Part shown: piece after piece, positions 5,958-11,598 of the stretch
How positions within the stretch are numbered: the first letter of the stretch is position 1
Layout: each line of letters starts with the position of its first letter
DNA from: CAXBID01 sp049791475
GTDB lineage: Bacteria > Bacteroidota > Bacteroidia > Flavobacteriales > Flavobacteriaceae
DNA: 11,598 bases
NCBI GenBank assembly: GCA_049791475.1
Contig: JBAQZZ010000212.1
Coordinates: 1-11,598 of the forward strand
Reading direction: 5' to 3'
The notes under the pieces: model-generated
Database searches by the model: none
What the model saw: the letters and a program-made list of their open reading frames with translations, nothing else
What the model was told of the DNA's origin: nothing
Translations under genes and position numbers: made by a program

Positions 5958-8192
5958 CTATTTTTTAGTTCCTCCATCTTTAAAATTATCAAATTCCGAT
6001 TTATTTTCAACTTTAGGGAAGTTATTATTTTCCATATTTGTATCCGCAAATTCAAAATTTGGGTCTAAATTAATTTTGCTCACCTCTTTAGCTTTAACAA
6101 AAGTCTTTTTAACCTCATATTCGTTTTTTCTCCAAATTTGTGAGGGAAGTCTATCTATTTCAGAAGTTCCATCAGTGTAAATCCATTCTATAGTAACAGG
6201 CATAACAAGTCCGCCTTTATTTTTAATAGTAACTTCGTAAATGTTTTTACCAGATAATTGTTTTCTAATTTCTGGTTCATCCAATCGCGATAAAAACTGC
6301 CCGTATTCAGAATCTGGTGTTGATGTCATGGTGATAACTTCCGGACCGTTAGAAAAGTCTTTCGCTTCAGCGGCAGGATTATCTCCAGAGGCTTCAATTT
6401 TTACTTTTGAATTTTTATTTTGATCTTCAATATTCGAATTCTCCTCAAAAACTTTAAACCATTTTACATTACTAAGTTCCATGTCTACGTTATCGGTAGT
6501 AAAAAACCAACCTCTGTAAAACCAATCTAAATCGGTAGCGGTAGCGTCTTCAAGAGTTCTGAATAAATCACTAGGATTCGGATGTTTATATTTCCATCTA
6601 TTAGCGTATTCTTTAAAAGCTTCATCAAATAATTCTTTTCCAATTATAGAATTCCTCAACATTTGTAACCCAACAGTAGGCTTCATATAAAAATTAGCCC
6701 CAAATTGGCTCATTAATTCATTATCAGAGGTGGTCATTATGGGGCGTAAAATATTTTTATCACCACTCATAAATGGCACGATAGTTTTTGGTGTTACACT
6801 ATTAAAATCTGGATAACGTTCTGCAACGGTGCGTTGGTGTAAAAAGGTGTTTAAGCCTTCGTCCATCCACATCCATTTACGCTCGTCTGAACTTACAATC
6901 ATAGGAAACCAATTATGCCCAACTTCATGAATTATAGTACCTATCATACCTTGTTTAGCTCTGTCACTCATTGCTCCATTTATGGTGCGTCCACCATTGA
7001 AACTAATCATTGGAAATTCCATACCAATATTAGAGGTGTTTACAGAAATAGCAACAGGATACGGATAATCAAAAGTAGCCTCAGAATAAACTTCTAAAGC
7101 ATGCATAACCGCTTTGGTTGATTCTTCTTGCCATACTGGTAAACCTTCTTTTGGGTAATAAGACATGGCCATAACGGTATTAGTTGGTAATTTTACTGCT
7201 TGTGCATCCCACATAAATTTTCGAGAGGATGCAAAAGCAAAATCACGTACATTTTTAGCACTGTATTTCCATGTTTTTAGCTTTGTAGATTTTTGTTTTT
7301 CGTTAGCCTCAGCTTCTTCTTTTGTGATAATCATAACAGGCTTATCAAAAGATTTTTTAGCGGCATCAAACCTTTGTCTTTGGGTTTTTGTTAAAACCGC
7401 TTCACTATTTTGTAATGCGCCAGTTGAAGCAATTATATGATCTTCGGGTACAGTTATCTCAACATTGTAATCGCCAAATTCTAAAGCAAATTCACCTAGT
7501 TTTTGAAATTGCTGATTTTGCCAGCCTTCCGTATCATTATAAACGGCCATTCTAGGAAACCAATGAGCTATTAGGTAAACGGTATTATCATCTTCAGGGA
7601 AATATTCGTAACCTTCTCTTGATAACAAATACATACTTCTATCGGTTATTGGGTACGACCAAGCCATAGAAAAACGCATAGATTCTCCAGATTTAAGCGG
7701 CACATTTAATTTAACCTTCATCATGGTATTATTAACCAAGGTTTTTAGATTATTTCCATTAGTATCTTTTACATATTTAATTGAATACCCTGCAGGAAAA
7801 TCGATAGCTCTAGTTAAAAACTGCATTTTTCTGGCAGACATCTCATCTTTCACATTGTTATTAATATCACCAAAATCTTCATTTTCTTTTTTGTTAACGT
7901 TTTGTTCAAGTTGTATCCATAAATAGCTTAAATCATCTGGAGAATTATTAAAATAGGTAATCGTTTCTTCACCGGTAAGTATGTTGGTTTTTTCATCAAT
8001 CGCTGCTTTAATATTGTAATTAGCGCGTTGTTGCCAATACGCTTTTCCTGGAGCACCACTAGCTGTTCGGTATGAGTTTGGTGGCGCAATCATATTATCA
8101 ATAGGTTCAAATTTACCTTGCCACGGTTGATTTTGAGATTGAATGTTGGAATAAGAAAAGGCCGAAATTAAAAGGAGTAATAGTAGTCGCAT
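5958..8192 (-). CDS. Exported M1-family zinc metallopeptidase
   Basis: This 744-residue protein has a signal peptide (MRLLLLLLISAFSYS..., cut near IQSQ at 17-20), so it acts in the periplasm or outside the cell. The M1 (gluzincin) zinc site is complete: HEVGH at 422-426, then exactly 18 residues to the third ligand Glu445 in WMDEGLNTF. Tyr502 (NFYMKP) fits the transition-state tyrosine. The substrate-N-terminus motif, GxMEN in classical aminopeptidases, reads GMEFP (390-394), so Glu392 is kept but Asn is Phe. An N-terminal beta-domain covers about 55-260, with a Lys/Glu-rich insertion at 263-305; the catalytic domain is about 360-560; and a C-terminal beta-rich region follows to the end. No type IX secretion C-terminal domain is seen. 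Aminopeptidase activity is likely but substrate is unknown. The ATG at 8192 directly precedes the signal peptide and follows a run of A. Confidence 0.92.
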   Translation of the reverse strand: MRLLLLLLISAFSYSNIQSQNQPWQGKFEPIDNMIAPPNSYRTASGAPGKAYWQQRANYNIKAAIDEKTNILTGEETITYFNNSPDDLSYLWIQLEQNVNKKENEDFGDINNNVKDEMSARKMQFLTRAIDFPAGYSIKYVKDTNGNNLKTLVNNTMMKVKLNVPLKSGESMRFSMAWSYPITDRSMYLLSREGYEYFPEDDNTVYLIAHWFPRMAVYNDTEGWQNQQFQKLGEFALEFGDYNVEITVPEDHIIASTGALQNSEAVLTKTQRQRFDAAKKSFDKPVMIITKEEAEANEKQKSTKLKTWKYSAKNVRDFAFASSRKFMWDAQAVKLPTNTVMAMSYYPKEGLPVWQEESTKAVMHALEVYSEATFDYPYPVAISVNTSNIGMEFPMISFNGGRTINGAMSDRAKQGMIGTIIHEVGHNWFPMIVSSDERKWMWMDEGLNTFLHQRTVAERYPDFNSVTPKTIVPFMSGDKNILRPIMTTSDNELMSQFGANFYMKPTVGLQMLRNSIIGKELFDEAFKEYANRWKYKHPNPSDLFRTLEDATATDLDWFYRGWFFTTDNVDMELSNVKWFKVFEENSNIEDQNKNSKVKIEASGDNPAAEAKDFSNGPEVITMTSTPDSEYGQFLSRLDEPEIRKQLSGKNIYEVTIKNKGGLVMPVTIEWIYTDGTSEIDRLPSQIWRKNEYEVKKTFVKAKEVSKINLDPNFEFADTNMENNNFPKVENKSEFDNFKDGGTKK

Positions 8193-8214
8193 TTTTTGAT
8201 GGAGTTAGTCGTTT

Positions 8215-8222
8215 CAAATTAA
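8215..8222 (-). promoter_or_regulatory. Possible -7 box for the M1 peptidase gene
   Basis: On the minus strand this reads TTAATTTG, seven of eight positions of TAnnTTTG, 22 bases before the ATG. The -33 region is AT-rich without TTG. It is the best candidate on this strand in the gap. Confidence 0.3.
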
Positions 8223-8317
8223 TGCTACAATATAATAATATTATGATAAAATTTTAGCTTTGAGTTTTGATAATCAATAATTTATTAACGAATTTGATGT
8301 GTTAAGTCTAAAAATGA

Positions 8318-8337
8318 AAGTAATTAAAAGATTACTT
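8318..8337. repeat. Short inverted repeat in the M1 peptidase-ppa gap
   Basis: AAGTAAT (8318-8324) and ATTACTT (8331-8337) are inverted around a 6-base spacer. It lies mid-gap, over 100 bases from either gene's promoter candidate. It might be an operator or a chance repeat; the rest of this AT-rich gap (8223-8420) shows nothing else I can support. Confidence 0.25.
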
Positions 8338-8422
8338 CTCTTAATTATAGATATGTTTTAATGTTAAGAAACGATTAATTTAGATAAAAAAACTAAAAAC
8401 CCTTTAAAACACTAGGTTTTGT

Positions 8423-8454
8423 TTTGTTTGCTACACTGGTGTTCAGTACATTTG
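8423..8454 (+). promoter_or_regulatory. Promoter of ppa (-33 TTTG, -7 TACATTTG)
   Basis: TACATTTG (8447-8454) matches TAnnTTTG exactly, and TTTG at 8423-8426 lies 20 bases upstream, the usual flavobacterial spacing. Transcription would begin near 8460, leaving a leader of about 18 bases. This puts the in-frame upstream TTG codon (8424) outside the transcript and so settles the ppa start at 8478. Confidence 0.72.
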
Positions 8455-8477
8455 CAACCCTAAATAGAAACAATAAT

Positions 8478-9005
8478 ATGAGTAAGAAAGGAAAATTATC
8501 TTTTGATGTATTAATTGAAATACCAAAAGGAAGTAGAAATAAATACGAATACGATTTCACTTTACATAAAATTCGTTTTGATAGAACCTTGTTTTCATCA
8601 ATGATGTATCCGGGAGATTATGGATTTGTTCCTGAAACTTTAGCATTAGATCAAGATCCTTTAGATGTTTTGGTGTTATCAACAGAGCCGTCATATCCCA
8701 TGGTTGTCATGGAAGTAATGCCAATAGGTGTTTTTCATATGACTGATGAAAAAGGACCAGATGAGAAAATAATTTGCGTTCCAGTATCCGATCCCGTTTG
8801 GAGCAAACGTTCAGATATTGCTGATTTAAATCCACACAGACTAAAAGAAATAGAACACTTTTTTCAAGTATATAAAGATTTAGAAAAGAAAAAAGTTGAT
8901 ACAGGTGGTTGGGGAAATGCTGAAGAAGCCATCAAAATATATCACGAATGTGTAAAACGATATGACGAAAGCGAGCACAAGAAAAATAGAAGCTTTACTA
9001 TATAG
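8478..9005 (+). CDS. ppa: Inorganic pyrophosphatase, soluble family I
   Basis: The 175-residue cytoplasmic enzyme hydrolyses pyrophosphate to two phosphates with Mg2+, pulling biosynthetic reactions forward. Its length is typical of bacterial family I PPases, which are usually hexamers. The signature DQDPLDV (58-64) supplies metal-binding Asp58, Asp60 and Asp63. Other active-site residues line up with the E. coli enzyme: Glu14 in IEIPKGS, Lys22 and Tyr23-Glu24 in NKYEYD, Arg36 in FDR, Tyr48 in PGDYGF, Asp90, Asp95 and Lys97 in MTDEKGPDEK, and Tyr132-Lys133 in VYKDLE. The start ATG at 8478 (MSKKGKLSFD) is chosen because the upstream in-frame codons overlap a strong promoter and do not belong to the family. 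A perfect-palindrome terminator follows 34 bases after the stop, separating it from hppA. Confidence 0.95.
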   Translation: MSKKGKLSFDVLIEIPKGSRNKYEYDFTLHKIRFDRTLFSSMMYPGDYGFVPETLALDQDPLDVLVLSTEPSYPMVVMEVMPIGVFHMTDEKGPDEKIICVPVSDPVWSKRSDIADLNPHRLKEIEHFFQVYKDLEKKKVDTGGWGNAEEAIKIYHECVKRYDESEHKKNRSFTI

Positions 9006-9039
9006 ATTATCATATTCTCAAAATATCTAAATATAATTA

Positions 9040-9069
9040 AACCACCTTAAATTTAAGGTGGTTTTTTTT
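9040..9069 (+). terminator. Intrinsic terminator after ppa
   Basis: A 24-base perfect palindrome (9040-9063; arms AACCACCTTAAA and its complement) is followed by a run of eight T ending at 9069. The true loop must open in the central A/T bases. It stands between ppa and hppA and so suggests separate transcripts. Confidence 0.88.
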
Positions 9070-9085
9070 ATCACTTATATTTTCA

Positions 9086-9093
9086 TATTTTCG
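9086..9093 (+). promoter_or_regulatory. Possible -7 box for hppA
   Basis: TATTTTCG is a one-base variant of TAnnTTTG, 40 bases before the hppA ATG and just after the ppa terminator. The T-run of that terminator occupies the -33 region, with no TTG. The leader would be about 35 bases. Confidence 0.4.
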
Positions 9094-9133
9094 TCCAGTT
9101 AAAAAATAATTAATTTAAAACTGACTAACTAAT

Positions 9134-11503
9134 ATGGAATTAATAGTAAAATTTTTACCTCTTTTTGGCGTTGTCGCTTTAATTTTCGTTTTTCTTAAAA
9201 GCGGATGGGTTTCAAAACAAGACGTTGGTAATGAAAAAATGTCCCGTATCGCTAAGAATATAGCAGACGGCGCTATGGCGTTTTTAAAAGCCGAATATAA
9301 GGTTTTAGCAATTTTCGTAGCGGCAGTCGCTGTCTTGCTGTACTTTAAAGGTGCTTCAGAAGCAGGCTCTAGCGGGATGGTAGCAATATCATTTATTGTA
9401 GGAGCTATTTGTTCTGCCTTAGCCGGATTCATAGGGATGAAAGTGGCAACCAAAGCCAATGTTAGAACTACGGAAGCTGCAAGAACATCTTTAGGTCGTG
9501 CATTAGAAGTAGCGTTTGCTGGTGGTGCTGTAATGGGCTTAGGTGTTGTAGGTTTAGGTATTTTAGGATTAAGTGGTTTGTTTATGCTTTACCAAAATAT
9601 GTGGCCTGGAGCTGAAAATTTATCAATGGTATTAAATGTGCTTTCAGGATTTTCATTAGGAGCATCATCTATAGCATTATTTGCGCGTGTTGGTGGTGGT
9701 ATTTATACAAAAGCTGCCGATGTTGGAGCCGATTTAGTAGGTAAAGTTGAAGCTGGTATTCCTGAAGATCACCCATTAAATCCTGCAACTATCGCAGATA
9801 ATGTTGGTGATAATGTTGGAGATGTTGCAGGAATGGGCGCCGATTTATTTGAATCTTATGTTGGTTCTATTATTGGTACAATGGTATTAGGAGCTTTTAT
9901 TTTAACACCGGATTTTGATGGTTTAGGAGCAGTTTATTTACCTCTAGTTTTAGGAGCTGTAGGTATCATCATGTCTATATTAGGAACGTTTTTCGTAAAA
10001 GTAAAAGATGGTGGAAATCCACAAACAGCATTGAATATTGGAGAGTTTGGTTCAGCCGGATTAATGGTTGTAGCATCTTATTTTATTATAAATGCTTTAA
10101 TTCCTGAATCTGTAGAAGGTTTACCTTTTGGAGCTTGGGGCGTTTTTATGGCTACCATTGCTGGTTTAGTTGCTGGTTTAGGTGTAGGTAAAATAACAGA
10201 ATATTACACGGCTACAGGTAAAAAACCTGTAATGTCTATTGTAAAACAATCAGAAACAGGAGCGGCTACAAATATTATTGCTGGTTTAGGTGTTGGTATG
10301 ATGTCAACAATGATTCCTATTCTTTTAATAGCTGCTGCTATTATGATTTCACATCATTTTGCTGGATTATATGGTATTGCTATTGCTGCGGTAGGAATGT
10401 TAGCAAATACAGGTATTCAATTGGCTGTTGATGCTTACGGACCAATTTGTGATAATGCAGGTGGTATTGCTGAAATGGCAGAATTACCAAGTGAGGTTCG
10501 TGAACGTACTGATAAATTAGATGCTGTTGGTAATACAACGGCAGCTGTTGGTAAAGGTTTTGCTATTGCTTCTGCAGCTCTAACTGCCTTGGCTTTATTT
10601 GCAGCTTTTATGAAGACAGCTGGCGTTATTGCCATTGATGTGTCAAAACCAGGTATTATGGCAGGCTTATTAGTAGGTGGTATGTTACCCTTTGTATTTT
10701 CTGCTTTGTCAATGAATGCTGTTGGTCGTGCAGCCATGGCAATGATTGAAGAAGTTCGTCGTCAATTTAGAGATATTCCTGAACTTAAAGCGGCGCTAGG
10801 CGTTATGAGAAAGTATGACTCTGATATGACTAAAGCTTCTGAAGCAGATAGAAAAATATTTGATGCTGCTGATGGTGTTGCAGATTATGGAAAGTGTATT
10901 GATATTTCAACTAAAGCGTCTATCAAAGAAATGGTATTACCAGGATTATTAGCAATTGCTGTTCCTGTTGCTGTTGGATTTTTAGGCGGCGCAGAAATGT
11001 TAGGAGGTTTACTTGCAGGAGTTACTACTTGTGGGGTGCTTATGGCAATCTTCCAATCTAATGCTGGTGGTGCTTGGGATAATGCTAAGAAAACTATTGA
11101 AGAACAAGGTAAAAAAGGTACAGATGCCCATAAAGCCGCAGTAGTTGGAGATACTGTTGGAGATCCATTTAAAGATACTTCAGGGCCTTCATTAAATATT
11201 TTATTAAAATTAATGTCAGTGGTAGCATTGGTAATCGCGCCAAGTATTGCTATTACTTCAGATGGATTAGCGTCTTATAATTCTGAAAATAATACTATTG
11301 AAAATGTTGAAATCACTAAGGAAGTTAAAGTAGAAATGAATAAAAATCAAGATGGCACCGTTAAAGCAGTTGTTACAACTTTAACTATTGAAAACGGTGA
11401 AGAATCAACTACTTTTGAAACTTTTGAAGGAAGCGAAGATGAAGTAAAAGGTAGTATTGATGCTTTAAAAAACAAAAGTATACATATCAAAACAGGAGTT
11501 TAA
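9134..11503 (+). CDS. hppA: Membrane-bound ion-translocating pyrophosphatase
   Basis: This 789-residue inner-membrane protein couples pyrophosphate hydrolysis to pumping of H+ or Na+. About 16 hydrophobic segments are present, the first at residues 2-22. The catalytic signatures are complete: D196-x7-K204-x-E206 in AADVGADLVGKVE, the Asp-rich ADNVGDNVGDVAGMGADLFES (221-241), and GDTVGDPFKDTSG (672-684). Ala470 in GNTTAA (466-471) occupies the place held by Lys in K+-independent enzymes, so this should be a K+-dependent form. Glu240 in DLFES sits where Na+-pumping members have their gate glutamate, but some K+-dependent relatives pump H+ or both, so the ion is not settled. The core ends near residue 708; an 81-residue acidic tail follows, expected on the outer face of the membrane. 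The start ATG follows an A/T-rich tract. It lies just downstream of ppa but has its own promoter candidate and terminator. Confidence 0.95.
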   Translation: MELIVKFLPLFGVVALIFVFLKSGWVSKQDVGNEKMSRIAKNIADGAMAFLKAEYKVLAIFVAAVAVLLYFKGASEAGSSGMVAISFIVGAICSALAGFIGMKVATKANVRTTEAARTSLGRALEVAFAGGAVMGLGVVGLGILGLSGLFMLYQNMWPGAENLSMVLNVLSGFSLGASSIALFARVGGGIYTKAADVGADLVGKVEAGIPEDHPLNPATIADNVGDNVGDVAGMGADLFESYVGSIIGTMVLGAFILTPDFDGLGAVYLPLVLGAVGIIMSILGTFFVKVKDGGNPQTALNIGEFGSAGLMVVASYFIINALIPESVEGLPFGAWGVFMATIAGLVAGLGVGKITEYYTATGKKPVMSIVKQSETGAATNIIAGLGVGMMSTMIPILLIAAAIMISHHFAGLYGIAIAAVGMLANTGIQLAVDAYGPICDNAGGIAEMAELPSEVRERTDKLDAVGNTTAAVGKGFAIASAALTALALFAAFMKTAGVIAIDVSKPGIMAGLLVGGMLPFVFSALSMNAVGRAAMAMIEEVRRQFRDIPELKAALGVMRKYDSDMTKASEADRKIFDAADGVADYGKCIDISTKASIKEMVLPGLLAIAVPVAVGFLGGAEMLGGLLAGVTTCGVLMAIFQSNAGGAWDNAKKTIEEQGKKGTDAHKAAVVGDTVGDPFKDTSGPSLNILLKLMSVVALVIAPSIAITSDGLASYNSENNTIENVEITKEVKVEMNKNQDGTVKAVVTTLTIENGEESTTFETFEGSEDEVKGSIDALKNKSIHIKTGV

Positions 11504-11539
11504 AAAAGAACTTTTTAATAAAGTATATGTGTTGATTTA

Positions 11540-11577
11540 AAAAAAAGAATGCGTTTTTAAAAACGCATTCTTTTTTT
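11540..11577 (+). terminator. Intrinsic terminator after hppA
   Basis: GAATGCGTTTTT and AAAAACGCATTC (11547-11570) form a perfect palindrome, flanked by at least seven A on the left and seven T on the right, so the whole 38 bases are self-complementary. It begins 37 bases past the hppA stop and could terminate transcripts from both sides. Confidence 0.88.
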
Positions 11578-11598
11578 ATTAGTGTAAATGAGCTTAAA

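Noticed and set aside
5884..6180. Plus-strand ORF of 98 residues reading into the M1 gene
   Set aside because: Most of it is antisense to the peptidase C-terminus, and it reads through the terminator hairpin.
6241..7926. Plus-strand ORFs of 60-91 residues inside the M1 gene
   Set aside because: All are antisense to an intact, well-supported gene and show no recognisable family.
8394..8425. Weak hairpin (AAAACCCT/AGGTTTT) as a terminator before ppa
   Set aside because: The stem has a bulge and is short, there is no plus-strand gene upstream to terminate, and it merges into the ppa promoter.
8424..8477. Longer ppa start at an upstream TTG
   Set aside because: The extension overlaps an exact -33/-7 promoter and precedes the expected transcription start; family members begin near MSKKGKLSFD.
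9115..9459. Minus-strand ORF of 114 residues
   Set aside because: It is antisense to the hppA N-terminus and reflects complementary codon bias.
10435..10737. Minus-strand ORF of 100 residues
   Set aside because: It is antisense to hppA; its Ala/Pro-rich content is the complement of membrane-helix codons.

Overview
The window looks like chromosomal housekeeping DNA from a marine-type member of the Flavobacteriaceae (Bacteroidota). Several things point that way: strongly AT-rich sequence, no Shine-Dalgarno motifs but A/T-rich tracts before nearly every start, exact or near TAnnTTTG -7 promoter boxes, signal peptides ending in -SQ, and protein families (DUF5686, DUF4174, a GMEF-type M1 metallopeptidase) typical of this group. 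The genus cannot be fixed from the sequence.

Layout. Positions 1-1556 (minus strand) hold etfB followed by etfA, the two subunits of electron transfer flavoprotein; etfA runs off the left edge. The roughly 207-base gap between them carries three copies of a GC-rich palindromic repeat that stands out sharply from the AT-rich background. A divergent promoter region (1557-1711) separates etfB from pdhB (1712-2689, plus), the beta subunit of pyruvate dehydrogenase E1. A 14-bp terminator hairpin follows pdhB, almost touching the start of a large predicted outer-membrane protein (CarboxypepD_reg-like + DUF5686, 2757-5261). That gene converges with, and overlaps by 3 bases, a small secreted DUF4174 protein gene (5258-5689, minus). 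Upstream of that lies a 268-base gap holding a strong hairpin terminator and a possible small RNA, then an exported M1-family zinc metallopeptidase (5958-8192, minus). After a second divergent promoter region come two pyrophosphate hydrolases in tandem on the plus strand: the soluble family I enzyme Ppa (8478-9005) and the ion-pumping membrane pyrophosphatase HppA (9134-11503). Each has its own terminator.

How the genes relate. EtfAB collects electrons from acyl-CoA dehydrogenases, and PdhB is part of the entry of pyruvate into acetyl-CoA, so the left half is central carbon and energy metabolism. Ppa and HppA both remove pyrophosphate; the first releases the energy as heat, the second stores it as an ion gradient. 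The middle genes encode envelope or exported proteins. I found no phage, IS element, CRISPR array, rRNA or tRNA, and no clear new multi-gene system. The points most worth a second look are the repeat cluster inside etfBA, the terminator in the leader of the DUF5686 gene, the unassigned terminator/possible small RNA near 5821-5951, and the acidic C-terminal extension of HppA.
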